This document shows, in pieces, positions 1 through 11,154 of a stretch of 64,000 bases of DNA; position 1 is the first letter of the stretch, and each line of letters opens with the position of its first letter. The translations under genes and the position numbers were made by a program. The notes beneath the pieces are model-generated. The model worked only from the letters and a program-made list of their open reading frames with translations. It searched no databases and was not told where the DNA came from. This stretch comes from Scilla litardierei (lineage: Eukaryota > Streptophyta > Magnoliopsida > Asparagales > Asparagaceae): assembly GCA_030789695.1 (NCBI GenBank), contig CM061138.1, positions 14,208,214 to 14,272,213 of the forward strand. The letters are read 5' to 3'.

Positions 1-319
1 ATGTGTGTTGAATGCATCCATTGGTAGACTATATTACTAATGGTATCATTTTGTTTTTATTAGTATGCTAGAATTACATATGCCATTGTTCTATGATGTT
101 CTATCTATTTTTGGCATAACACTTTTTGCATGCTACTTTTGGTATTCACATTGAATTTATGTCTCTGATATTGACTTCGTCGCTCGACGATTAAATTTGA
201 TTTAATAGAAATTATTTCTATGGAAACATAGAATTGTTTTCCATACACTAATTTCTTCTAGAGTGTTGATTTTGGAGAGTATGTTCCATAACTCAATAAG
301 TGAAATTGATTTGATTTTT

Positions 320-490
320 GATGATTTCGATTTTCGATTTTCACCTATGGTTTGATGATTTCGTTTTTCGATTTTCGCCTATGGCTTGATGATTTCGTTT
401 CTCGATTTTCGCCTATGGTTTGATGATTTCGTTTTTCGATTTTCGCCTACGGTTTGGTGATTTCGTTTTCCGATTTTCGACTATGGTCAA
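320..490. repeat. 34-bp tandem repeat, five copies
   Basis: The motif GATGATTTCGTTTTTCGATT recurs with starts at 320, 354, 388, 422 and 456, an exact 34-bp period, with few substitutions. Because 34 is not a multiple of 3 the array shifts frame each unit, which argues against coding. Confidence 0.9.
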
Positions 491-642
491 ATTGGCACGC
501 TTTGATTTTCTTCGGTGTTTTACATTTGGTATTTTACTTTGGTGTCATTTGGACCGTGGTGGTATTCTTAGACTCTCATGCTTTAATTTTTTAGCCATTG
601 TAATCTTGTCGTTGATCTCCTCCCGCTCTTTTTGCTAATGCC

Positions 643-939
643 AAAGGGGGAGAGAATTAATAATGACAATGTGATAATTGATAATTCAAAGCAATTTACC
701 ATGAATCTAATTTGATATGTTAGATTCAGGGGGAGTTAAGATATAAAATGGATTTAGAGATCCTAAATTGCAATAATAAGATTCATATTCTATATCTCCC
801 TCGCCTGCTTGATGTGTATGATTATTGTTTAATATGGTACTAACGTGTCATCAATGCAGGGGGAGTAAGTAAATTTCATTTGAATCATTATTATTGATTA
901 TTATTTATGTTGGTTTGTCATCACCAAAAGGGGGGAGAA
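643..939 (+). other. Series of polypurine-tract-like motifs before the LTR
   Basis: G-rich purine tracts occur near 643-655, 729-735, 858-865 and 926-939. The last, AAAAGGGGGGAGAA, directly abuts the LTR start TGTTGAG at 940 and is the likely primer for plus-strand synthesis. The others resemble it but are not next to an LTR. Confidence 0.6.
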
Positions 940-1350
940 TGTTGAGTACTGATTCTCCGGATTTGGTTTTGGATGATGAGCAAACATAAATATTGCGAAC
1001 TAACTGTTTGTGAGCGCAGTTATGGAGATCGTCGCCAAAAGAATACGTACATCAAAAGCGACGTCTCAAGACTTATCAATACGCGTGATCGTGTGCCTAA
1101 AGCTTCATTGAAGCTCACGGAGTTTTATTGAAGTCAAGAGCAAAGATTGAAGCTAGCTTTGAAGACGGTTCGTCATGTATTATTTATTGTCTTCTAGCTT
1201 CATAGATTAGAATGTTAAGCCTTGAGTAGGACTTACTTTATAATCTTCATTTTGCTCATATCTTAGATCTAGGATTATCATAGAAGCCATTAGAAACTTT
1301 CCCGAAGCCTATCGCTTCTTCCATTGGCTTCTAGTGTATGTTAGTTGGTT

Positions 1351-1880
1351 CAAGTAGAAGAACCAACCGACTAGATGACGATCTAGTCGGTCGGCAATTC
1401 CTCTTGAACCGACTAGATGCCTTGCTCATTTCAGCCTAGACTTTGTTGATCAATTAGTCGGTCAAAGAAGGTTCACCGACCGACTAGATGACGATCTAGT
1501 CGGTTAGGAATCCTTCTTAGACCGACTAGTTATCATTGCCTCTGTACAGCCTGAGCTACTGTTTCGAGTTAGTCGGTCAAAGAACGTTTATCGACCGACT
1601 AGTTGATAAACTAGTCGGTCAGCATTTGTTCTTAGACCGACTAGTTCAATTTGTTTCCAGCCTATTGTATTTCTCTCTTAGTCGGTCAAAGAACACTCAC
1701 CGACCGACTAGTTGTGAAACTAGTCGGTTGGCAAGTCTTCTTAGACCGACTAGTTCATATTGCCTGGAACTTTCACTTTTGGCTGTCGAGCTGTTAGTCG
1801 GTTCATGAAGAATCACCGACCGACTAGTTGGAAATCTAGTCGGTCAGTGATCCTTCTTAGACCGACTAGTCTGCTTCAGA
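1351..1880. repeat. Palindrome-bearing tandem array in the copia LTR
   Basis: Five imperfect units start near 1351, 1454, 1569, 1678 and 1794 (spacing 103-116 bp). Each contains TTAGTCGGTC, then CCGACCGACTAG, a 6-8 bp loop, CTAGTCGGT and a final GACCGACTAG. Each unit can therefore form a hairpin by itself, and arms of different units can also pair. The sequence between the palindromes is not conserved, so the motif is preferentially kept. Confidence 0.9.
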
Positions 1881-1935
1881 ATAGAGCCGTTGGAGCCTTT
1901 AATGACTCGATTTCTTCTCTCTCTTTCCTCTATCC

Positions 1936-1943
1936 TATATATA
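1936..1943 (+). promoter_or_regulatory. TATA box of the copia LTR
   Basis: TATATATA lies just downstream of the palindromic array, inside the LTR, in the position expected for the U3 promoter of the element. It is followed by a pyrimidine-rich and then A/T-rich leader. No transcript evidence is available here. Confidence 0.5.
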
Positions 1944-2659
1944 CTTGGAGGGGTTCTTCAAGGATATTCAAGGCTGATTATTAGAGATATTTGAGAATCA
2001 AAAGAAGCAAATAAACTCCATTCTAAAGCTTTCTCTCCTCACTTGAATCTCTCCCTCACTCTTATTTCAAAAGAGAGATTCATTGATTGTGAGCCTTCCA
2101 AGCCAAGAGCTTGATCCAAGTACACCAACCTCATCCTAGCCACCTATTGATGTCCATCTTGGTGGAGCTAGGGCTTGGTGTCATCTTCTTCCTCAAAATC
2201 CATCTTTGCCCTAATTTGGTAAGTATACTCAAGGCATAGGATTTTGTGGTAAGTGTTTCATTATTTCATCGCATTTGATATTTGAATTGTTCTCTCGGTT
2301 GTGAGAGAAGGGTGTGATCCCGGGTTGTGGGAGTCACATGTCATTTGTATGATTTGGTCTTGTGAAGGTTTTTCACAAGAATTTCATAGTGCTAAATCTT
2401 GGGTTAGAGGTTTCTATCTCAAGTATCCGGATGGGATCCGGGTGGTTGGGACGTAGGATCACCGGGAACAAGTCTGGGAGACTTGGGTGGATCCGAACCC
2501 GTTACATGCTTTGTTTGCGTTTGTTAATTCTTGTCGATTGTTGTTTATTCCGCATTGTCGTTTGTTTATTGCACAATAGTTAGGAATAACTCTCTTAATT
2601 ATTTTAAGTATTATTCACCCCCCTCTAGTACGTGTGCAGTAGCTTCACAGGGCACTACA

Positions 2660-4796
2660 GAAATTTCTTAAGAAAGATTTATCTTTTCTTTTCTTGAACT
2701 TTCTCCTCCCTTATCCATTTCTCTTGGCCTCTCCAACCTAGTTTAGGCCGGCCAAAACGTCCCCATTTCCTCCATTTTCTTCACTCCAAAGCCATAATTA
2801 CCCACTCCAAAAATCAAGAATCTCAAGTGGTTGCAAGTGGGAAGAAGATGGAGAAGAAAAGAAGAGAAGGAAAAGAGGAAAAATCAAGTTTTGAGGTAGG
2901 AATCTCTTGGATTTAGAATTCCATCAAATTAATTTTTGCTAATATGTTTTTATAACATATTTTATCTAATGTGTGATGACAAAAGCCAATTCTTACATGC
3001 TATGGCTCAATTTCACAATTTCCCTTTGAAATTTTTAGCAAAGTCATCTCCTTTTGAAATTCAGAAATCTTGATGTCAGATTTTGCCTTGATTCTGATTA
3101 TGTAGCTCAAATTAGGGTTAGAAAAAATATGAGCTTGTAGATCTTGAAGTTTTACCCAAAATCATATAAATTTTGATATATGTTCAATTAAGAAATTAGG
3201 AGCAATAAATCCATCTTAACAATATGTCTGTTTGATATTCAGTATTGACACAGTTTAGCAAAATTGGCATAGACACCTGCACACACAATGGAATTTTGTG
3301 TTCTTGGTCTTGTTGGAAAGTTAACAAGTTTTCTAAAAATTCATCAGGGTATTTATATGTCGAATTTCTGGCTGCAACATGTCCAAAATTGGCTTTCAAT
3401 ACAGACCCTGAAATCTGTCTGAAAAAACAGATCTGACACACTTCACCAAATAATTCACCATAAATCACCTACTTAATCTTCTTACATGAAATTGTACATG
3501 TGAATCCATGACTAACATATCTACAACTTTCATTTGGAAAGTTTTGTTAAATTCTGATTATAATTGGGTGACATCAGTCAATTGTTTGAACTGTTTGCAA
3601 ATTTCCTACAAGCTGAAGTATTTGAGTGGTGATATTAATTGTGTATTGTTGCTAAACTTCCCTATATGATCCATGATTATTGTTGTTACTTGAAAGATAG
3701 TTTAATTTTGCAAATGGCACATGTAAATGATATTGTGTTTCTTTGATATGAATTACGTCCGTCAAGTGTTCGCTGAAATGCCTCAATGAAACAAAAGTTG
3801 AGAAACATGCGGAATGAGCATGTATATATTTGTAATATGAGAAATGATGTGAATGGACAATGTTTTATGACACGGATGGCACTACATGGAGCGAGAGCCA
3901 CAGTAGGAGGCGGGGGGATTCACTGTGGACCGTGACCGTGAAGGCACATCTTGACTCCATCGGTAGTTGCCACAGTTGAGAACGGAGTAGATCACGATAC
4001 ACTTGCACGACGGCACATTCATAGGATCCCATTGCATTGCATTGCATTGCATCTTATGTTGCATCATGTGCATCATTATGTATCATTATATCCATTGTGT
4101 GTGATGTGTCATATATATGCAATGTATGCGTGTTGTGTGTTGTGCATTGGATGTATATTTATATGTTTGTGTCGTGGATGTGTATTTGTGTATGTGGTTG
4201 TATGGATATTTGTATCAGTATTCATGCTAACCATTTTCTTGCAGTAACTCGACATTGGACTGCAGGTATGATCCTCTTATTTGGCTATTCACTTTTCGCT
4301 ATATATTTAGTTTACATGTCTTATTCCCCTGCCTTGCCTTGTGGATTAATAACCTTAAAATGATGTTTCAAATCCAAGTTGGTTCCTACTGGGACACCCA
4401 TTGACATGCTCCTCCCCATTTTTCAGGAAGCAGTGTTAGCTTGGTTGGAGGTGACATGGAGCTGGGTTCAGGGGTAGCACTTGATGTGAGCTGTCTTGTG
4501 GTGTGATATGGTTGTCTTGGGAGGTGGAAAATGACGGTGTATATGTAGTGGTGTACCTGGGTTATGTATATAAATAGAAGTTATTATATATATGTTATGT
4601 TGTTGTTGATCTATGTATTCATGAGATCGTTTTGATGTTATTGTGAAGCTTTACTTGTACTATCCCAGAATGTACGCAGTGGCCTGCTTGTTCAGTTTCT
4701 CCTCTTTGTTTCTTTTCCTCTCTAATCACCCTCACTCTTCAAAATACTTGGAAAAAATTTTTAGATGCCGGGTATTCTGGGGAACGGGGTGTGACA
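2660..4796 (+). mobile_element. 5' LTR of outer element B (right part only)
   Basis: Collinear and highly similar to 27193-29309. It ends GGTGTGACA at 4796, and the other copy ends GGCGTGACA at 29309. The first roughly 500 bp of the LTR are missing because the copia element inserted at the position equivalent to 27193. Small ORFs here (for example 4037-4363) occur in both LTR copies but lack domains and I do not regard them as genes. Confidence 0.85.
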
Positions 4797-4822
4797 GTTT
4801 TTGGTGGCCCATGCAGGTCACC
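4797..4822 (+). other. Primer-binding-site region of element B
   Basis: The sequence right after the 5' LTR, GTTTTTGGTGGCCCATGCAG, is where a minus-strand primer site should be. It resembles the sequence next to the 5' LTR of element C (GTTTTGGCGGCCCACGCAGG on the minus strand, ending near 23807). The shared block suggests both elements prime from the same tRNA or descend from one family. I cannot name the tRNA. Confidence 0.5.
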
Positions 4823-5207
4823 GCACTGTGATATGCGTAAGGATAGTACATGTAATACTTCAGTAGGCGATTGGGATAGGTTCGTCTTAAGGTGGGTAGT
4901 GACCATAGTGACCTTAGAGCTTTAAGTGACCCACCCTTGAACCCATAGCTTTAGGGAATCCGGGGATTAATTTACTGCAGTATACTATACTATAGAAGTC
5001 TATTGTGGGTGTACGTATGTATCTATAACTGTGTGAACCCGCGTGTATAAGTGCCGTTGTTATGATTAGAGATTTGAATTATATATGTGGTGGTATACTT
5101 GTATTTAGTATATGTATTTATACTAGAGTAGCATGAAGTTGCATGTATCTTGGATGGTTATAGTGGTATATAAGTGGGTGTTTATACTAGGTGGGTAAAT
5201 ACTTGAG

Positions 5208-5245
5208 TGAGAGAGAGAGAGAGAGAGAGAGAGTGTGTGTGTGTA
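5208..5245. repeat. Compound GA/GT microsatellite
   Basis: A (GA)n run passes directly into a (GT)n run inside the interior of element B. Confidence 0.9.
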
Positions 5246-6151
5246 TTGCTTCCATATAGATACATGACACGGGTATGTTAGTAGGTAGGTGTTATACTTG
5301 TGTGACTCTGAGACATAGGTGATATATATGTGTATATTAGTGGATGTATATTGGTGGATACATATTAGCTATTGGAGATATACATATGTCTTGTAGGTGT
5401 GTAAGTGAAGGTATGTACGTGTGAGATATGAGCGCATGTAAGCATTTTCCTATCTATTATCTCATGGTTGTTTCCTCGTGTGGGGAAGTACTGAGGTGTG
5501 TATATCTATCCTTGTGTGGATAGAGTGGTGGAGTGTTTATGTGGTCTCGTAGATATATGTGGGGAAAGTGCATGTGTGTGTATATATGTGTGCTTGTATG
5601 GGTAGGTGGTGTAGATATAGGTTGGGATGTTGGTGCAATTATCGCCAGTGTGGCATTGATAGGGTATGAATTCCTAACATGTTAGATTTAAATAACTGTG
5701 AATATGTTTATGTACTGCCTACGTGTTTATGTGAATTGGTATATTGTTTTACCTTGGTAGGTGGTCGTGGGATGTATTATTGCATGAAGATAGGTGTTAC
5801 GCTATGGCCATATGTGGTGTGTAAGTAGCGATATAGACACGTTATGGGCGTACGGGTAGTATGAGTGGTGCTCCAGGGTGTTTGGAGTAAATGTACCATA
5901 AGGTGGGTAAGGGGTGCTTTAGACCTGTCCACCTTAAGTTTAAGCACTTAGCTTTATACCGTGCCTAATATGGGATAAGGATATAAGTGCAACGTGTAAT
6001 ACATGTAGAATGCGATGAATGAGAGGATTTGAGATTATACAGTGCATGTATAAGTGGGGTGGCTTTGGGTTTGCAGGTTAATTGGAGTTATGGTATATGT
6101 ATATATACGTGTGTATACGCTTACCCGTAGAACGATGCCTATGGGACCATT

Positions 6152-6186
<35 letters not shown>
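6152..6186. repeat. GT/TA microsatellite
   Basis: About twelve GT dinucleotides followed by a short TA run inside the interior of element B. Confidence 0.9.
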
Positions 6187-6187
<1 letters not shown>

Positions 6188-6990
6188 GTGCATGTACCCC
6201 TCCGTATATGGTGGAACGAGGGAGATTGTGTATTGGTATATAAGATACTTGTATGTATGTAGGTGTGTTGTAGCAAGTATGGTATGATTGTGTATATATG
6301 TGGTCATTATTGAATGTGTATTGGTGTATGTTTTATGAATAGTTATATGTATATGTATGTGAATGATCCCTATTCCGATATACATGTATCAGTACATGGA
6401 TGTGTACGTATTTGGGATGTGGCTACCTATTGCATGTGTATAAATATTGACATACACTTATTTTTGTATGTGTTAGCATGCTAGTAAAAGTGTGGATATA
6501 TTGGATGTTATGTATATAAGGGTATGGATAGCTACCAACTATTGTTAGTGTAGTTTAAGTAGCTTGACTATATAGGTGTGTAATAGCAGGATATGTATGG
6601 CATGTGTGAATGAGTGTGTGCGCCCATACATGGTAATGTATGTGCATGGTTGCATGGATCATAATATGTATATATGTATGTCTGTGTGTATACCTACTAT
6701 TAGAATAATAATCTGGTGTGTATGAGCGAACGTATATATGGCTATGTGTAGGCCTAAAGATATACATAGGGTGTTGATATGAATACATCCGTGGGTATAT
6801 AATGAGTGTGTATATAATTAGAAGTGGAGTATCTATGTGAAGTATTGTTAGTTACCTATATGTGTATATGTGCATAGGTATTATTATTGTATGCATTTCT
6901 ATTGTACTTGTCACAATGCAGTGTAGGGATGTGTTCATGTATGTGAAATGTGTAATCAGAGAATATGTAATGATGTGTATATTGAGTGAA

Positions 6991-6992
<2 letters not shown>

Positions 6993-7047
<55 letters not shown>

Positions 7048-7054
7048 TATATAT
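6993..7054. repeat. AT microsatellite
   Basis: About 60 bp of alternating A and T with one phase slip near 7041, inside the interior of element B. Confidence 0.95.
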
Positions 7055-7330
7055 ACTGGTTCATTTCATTGTTTGTTTATCTGCTGATCTATCCTATAGG
7101 GTTGTCTATCCATGTGTATATTGGTGAGCATTGGATAAATGTATTATTGTTTGTATAAGAGAATATATAGGTCTGTACCAGAGCACGTGTGTATGAATAT
7201 ACATGTGCAATGTGGATGTAAATGTGATAGATATGGAATATAGATGTATAAATGTTTGATAAATATAAGTGAATGAAACTGTTTGGTATGTGGGTATTGA
7301 GAAGTGTGTGATTGTTTGCATATGTCTACA

Positions 7331-7352
7331 CGTGTGTGTGTGTGTGTGTGTG
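7331..7352. repeat. GT microsatellite
   Basis: Eleven GT dinucleotides inside the interior of element B. Confidence 0.9.
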
Positions 7353-8272
7353 GGGTGTATATGGATATTTATAATTATTTGACTATCATGGCAGTATGTG
7401 CATAGGATGTGCAAAGATAGTTATATATAGCATATGGCATGGGATGTGTTATGTTTATGCACTCTTGTGTGTATTGTGTGTGGTATATGTGCCTATCTGT
7501 GTGAGGCAGTATGTGCACTGATATGGATATGAGGTTATGTGTATATTTATTTATAGTATGGCTGTGAACCTTTCGTGACTTGATCATGCATGTGTTAGTA
7601 CGTGCACGTGAATGTATGTATAGATGTGACTAAATAATGTGGGTATATAGATATTTATGTGCCTATACCTGGGAGTGAGTCCATATGACTAAGTATTGGG
7701 TGTATAAGGATCAGATGTACATACGGTGTGACACCGTGATAGTGACCATGTCTATCAAGAAATGGTGAGTAGATTAATGTGTATTGTTATGCGTTTGTGC
7801 ATGAATATAGACGTATATATATATAAGTAAGTAGAAGATAAGTCGTTATACTTGAATGTATAATGGTGTATATGAAAGCATGCCATGTATGAATACCTTA
7901 TGTATCGTGATATAGATATGGTGTGATGTCCTATGCATATAGATATGAGTAGTAATCTAAATACATGTAATAATACGTATAGAGGCTTATTTGTGATGTG
8001 TGATGTATATGTTAATGTGTGAATATGTGTGACTAGATATTTATGTGAAAGACATATGTGTATGTATATATAGTGATGCATATAGTAATATGAGTGTGCT
8101 ACTAGATGAGAAATAGGATGTATCTGTGACATGTGTGCGATACGGATGTGTATGGATGATAGTGAAGCATATAGAGTATATAAGTGTGGTGTAGATACGT
8201 ATTCTTGTTTGTACTTCATGGGTAGTAAGACCATCATACCTAGCTGACCTCGGCAAGATCCACACCCTAGAA

Positions 8273-8308
8273 AGTCCGAGGACGGACTTTATTTTAAGGT
8301 GAGTATGA
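8273..8308 (+). other. 3' terminus of element B: gypsy-type end and polypurine tract
   Basis: GTCCGAGGACGGACTTTATT followed by TTAAGGTGAGTATGA precedes the LTR start TGTCATTCCC at 8309. The same layout (CCGAGGACGGAATTATTTTA then AGGAGGGTAGGA) precedes the 3' LTR of element C, and a CGAGGACG block just before a purine tract is typical of the end of plant chromovirus-type gypsy polyproteins. It is the only hint of coding ancestry in B. Confidence 0.7.
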
Positions 8309-8682
8309 TGTCATTCCCTATTTTGCACTATACGGGTATTCTACTGTACACGCGTGGTATTTCTACATATGGTGCATACGTAGGCATGAAATAAACGTAT
8401 ATATCAATGTATGTGATGTAATGCAAGGGGGATTAGGCCGTAGTACGTGGCTAAGGGAAGAAAATGCGAAATGTGAATGCGGGAGAAGTGCTAAAGACGT
8501 CGTGGGTGCAAAACAACGGGAATGTGTTGGACGTGTGTGTATGGTGCATGTATGCATGTGTAGGCATGCATGGATGTGTGTAGGGATGCCATGCAAGTGT
8601 GAAAGTGGTTAGGGTCAATGGCAACCCCCGTAAATTTTCAGAAAGGCGAGGGGCAAAACGGTCATGGACTAAAGCTACTGTG
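8309..8682 (+). mobile_element. 3' LTR of element B, first segment
   Basis: Starts TGTCATT immediately after the polypurine-like terminus; the LTR end TGTGACA at 4796 gives matching inverted ends (TGTCA/TGACA). It is cut at 8682 by element C and resumes at 27057. The 5 bp CTGTG at 8678-8682 is repeated at 27052-27056. Confidence 0.8.
8678..8682. repeat. Left TSD of element C (CTGTG)
   Basis: CTGTG precedes the terminal TGTAACGACC of element C and recurs at 27052-27056 directly after the opposite terminus GGCCGTTACA. Confidence 0.9.
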
Positions 8683-9779
8683 TGTAACGACCCGCTCTCG
8701 GGGGCCCGTTACTTATTTGGTTTATTCGCAGCTTCCGCAATTTACCAGTGAAATCAGCATAGCCACAACTCAGAGATGTATCACAATACTCAAACCAGCG
8801 TACAGACGTTATTACAGTCCAAATTAAAGTGCAACAACAACCAGCACTCTCTCTCACAAATACATGAAGGAAGTACTGAAAGGAAATGCGGAAAAGGAAA
8901 TACACTGTATAACACACACACCAACAGAAAAGTAATTAAAACTCTGCCGTCTCTGGGTCAATGTAGGCTCCACGAACTCTGGGGCAATCTCCTCGATCAG
9001 GTCTTCGTCTGCCGGTGCCATAAATGGAACCGAAGGTAAGTCACAACAATTCTAGCGATAGAAAAAGAGGAGTGCACAAATATGGAGCAGTCTATAGTGA
9101 ATAAGTGCAGTAAGTAAAGTAGGGTCAGACAAGCATGCAAGTGCGATAAGTAAAGTACATCTGTCAAGCATGCAAGGGTAACAAGTAAAGTAAAGGTGAC
9201 TGAGCAATGACAATAGCAATAACCATGACGATAGCAATGACAATAGCAATAGGGAGAGTAATTGTGTATAGCCTAGTCCGTGACTTATAATGCGGGGTGC
9301 AATGAGCAACCAAGAGGCCACCTCTTACCACGGGTGCTACCCGGGCGAACTATGCTATGAATACTATGAATACTATGCAATAATATGTGATCTGTGATGG
9401 TTGTCACCGGCTACTATGATGGGTTGCTAGAACCCGCACGGTGACAACAAAGGCTGGACTAGTCGCTCCCGCACCCTCGCTATTATAAGTTACCACAAAA
9501 CCCAGTGTCTGTGCAGGTTACCGTACTTTGCAATTTTACCAGTCATTTACTGTTCTTACATTTCCAGTTACAATCTTTCTGTCAAGCAATGTCAATAATC
9601 TGTTCAGGTCAATAACTGTTCCGAGACTAGGTGTCAAGTCCTATGTTCATACGAGTACACTATCTATATTTCTAAGGGTAGAATTTACTGTGACTTACGC
9701 TTTCGGAATGGTGTAGCAAGACGAGGTTGGAGTTAAAGCGCGGGGATTGATACATGCAAACACAAGAAGATATCAGCTA

Positions 9780-10130
9780 AGGCTACACTATTTATAAAAA
9801 GTATACTATCTAACTTATTATTATAGGTTTATAAAATAATAACACTTCAAGAATAACTCATAAATTAATTTAAAAACTTTACATATTAACTTCAACTTAA
9901 AATAACTAATAATTTAAACTTAAATTAAAACTTAACTTTATAAGCTTAACTTACTGTATTTATATGTTTATAAACTTATATTATAAAATAACTCTTATTA
10001 AATACTTATATGAAAAAAAATAACTTATTTTATAAAAACTCATATTAAAACTTAATAACTTAATTTAAATAACTAATAACTTAAAACTTAATAATAATAA
10101 TAATAATAATAATACTTTAATAACATTAAC
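9780..10130. repeat. AT-rich block of the element C LTR
   Basis: About 350 bp almost without G or C, built from AACTTA and TAATAACTTA variants and ending in a (TAA)n run at about 10091-10113. It abuts a very GC-rich block. The same pair occurs at about 24925-25260 in the other LTR. Confidence 0.85.
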
Positions 10131-10222
10131 CCCCCTTCTCTTCTTCCTCTCCCTCTCTGTCTTCGTTCTTCCCCTTCTGTTCTTTTTCCTTTTTTTTGCA
10201 GGCGATCGAGCGAAGCGGCGGG

Positions 10223-11122
10223 CTATCGGAGCTCGGCGTCGGTTGGATCGGGGCTCGGGGGCGACGATTCGAGGAGGGCGGCCTGTGTCGGCGCGGCAGC
10301 GGTGATTTGAGGCAGCTTCGGGGCGGCGGGATCCCGAGAATGGCGGATCTGGAGGCTGAGCGGCGATCGAGGGGATGGCGATGCTCGGAGGTGGGACGAC
10401 GATGCGGGGCGGTGATGGCTTCTCGAAGACGGTGGACGGCGTGGATCCGAGGCTTGGGCGGCTGATCGGAGCGGTCGTGCGGTGGTTCCGGAGCCTGGGG
10501 GTGCGGATCGAGGGGGGTGGCGGTGGAAGCTGCTCCTCGACGGCGACGATCGAGCTTCGAGGGGCGGATCACGGCAGTGACGACCCAAGGCGGCTGTGCG
10601 GTGATCTGAGGACGACAGTGGTGGGCGATTCCACGGTGGGGGCGTGCTTCGCAGAGGATCGGGCGGATTCCAAGGCTGCGTGCGATTCGCGGCGGCGACG
10701 GCCTGATTTGAGCTCGGGGCGCTTCCAGGGCGGTGGTTGGCGACTGATGCGACGTCGCTCTGAATCGGGGATGGCGAGCGGTGGGTCGAAGGTGTGCATG
10801 CGATGGGAGTTACCTCGTCGGAGCAGCGGAAGACGGCGGGCGGAGCTGGCCGTCGGGCAGCGGGCGGAGGCGGGCTAGGTGGCTGCTGCTGCTGGAGCTG
10901 GCGGAGGAGCACGGGGCTGGCGGTTGTGGAGGCGTTCGGTGCTGCAAGGCGGCGGATCGACGGGGTGCGGCCTTCAGGCGGCTGGCGGCGATCGGGGCAC
11001 GGGTCTAGGCCGGCGAACGGCGAGTGCGGGAGGGGGAAGTGCGAGAGTAGAGAGGGAGAACGGAGACGGAGTAGTGGAGAGGAGCGCGGGCATGGGTTGT
11101 GTTGCCTGGGGCTTGGGTTCAC
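10223..11122 (-). other. GC-rich block with a sense ORF (299 codons) in the 3' LTR of C
   Basis: Roughly 950 bp at very high GC with many CpG sites. The longest ORF runs in the sense orientation of the element and encodes a Pro/Ser/Arg/Ala-rich low-complexity protein with no domain I know. The other LTR (25209-26279) has a longer counterpart beginning with the same residues, and the related LTR at 61707 has a GC-rich block with a sense ORF in the same relative place. It could be a CpG-island-like promoter or leader, a captured gene fragment, or chance openness from GC bias; the last is quite possible. Confidence 0.45.
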
Positions 11123-11151
11123 TGGTTTTAAATCGAAGGGGGAGATGATGG

Positions 11152-11154
11152 TTA
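11152..11154. repeat. Left TSD (TTA) of the Harbinger element
   Basis: TTA precedes the terminus GGGCCTGTTC and recurs at 20618-20620 after the opposite terminus. The uninterrupted LTR copy reads ATGGTTAGATAACAGG near 26305, with one TTA. This gives the empty site directly. Confidence 0.95.

Larger units (their letters stand above)
1..939 (+). mobile_element. 3' internal end of a SIRE/Maximus-like copia retrotransposon
   Basis: Non-coding stretch ending in a purine-rich tract just before an LTR start. I see no retroviral-type protein motif in either strand; short ORFs here lie over a tandem repeat and look spurious. A long non-coding region before the 3' LTR with several G-rich tracts is familiar from the SIRE/Maximus/Opie copia lineage, which is the basis of the assignment. 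The coding part and the 5' LTR must lie left of the window. The element sits inside the 5' LTR of the outer element B. Confidence 0.65.
940..2659 (+). mobile_element. 3' LTR of the SIRE/Maximus-like copia element
   Basis: Begins TGTTGAGTACTG after a polypurine tract and ends CACTACA. The right edge is fixed by comparison: sequence from 2660 onward matches 27193 onward, where the other LTR copy of element B is uninterrupted at this point. The 5 bp after the LTR (GAAAT, 2660-2664) is the expected TSD; its partner lies outside the window. The LTR is 1720 bp, with a TATA box near 1936 and a tail containing TTCACCCCCCTCTAG, a common plant copia LTR ending. Confidence 0.8.
4797..8308 (+). mobile_element. 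Non-coding GT/TA-rich interior of element B
   Basis: About 3.5 kb between the LTRs with no gag, protease, reverse transcriptase or integrase motif. The plus strand is dominated by TGTGTATATATG-like alternating purine-pyrimidine sequence, which produces spurious minus-strand ORFs rich in Tyr, Ile, His and Thr. The element is therefore probably non-autonomous (LARD-like), moved by proteins of a relative. Only the extreme 3' end keeps a gypsy-like terminus. Confidence 0.75.

Noticed and set aside
1351..1880. CRISPR-like spacing of palindromic repeats
   Set aside because: Units are about 110 bp, imperfect, inside a plant retrotransposon LTR, with no cas genes; it is a eukaryotic nuclear sequence.
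3951..4363. ORFs with apparent membrane segments (VLCVVHWMYIYM...), repeated at 28527-28877
   Set aside because: Both lie in LTR copies of element B; the T/G-rich composition makes hydrophobic codons by chance, and start and frame are not preserved between copies.
6035..8265. Series of minus-strand ORFs rich in Tyr, Ile, His and Thr
   Set aside because: They are translations of GT/TA simple sequence, overlap one another and show no domain.
10223..11122. 299- and 356-codon ORFs as ordinary host genes
   Set aside because: They sit inside both LTRs of a retrotransposon, are low complexity, and differ by frame-breaking indels. Kept only as an unusual LTR feature.
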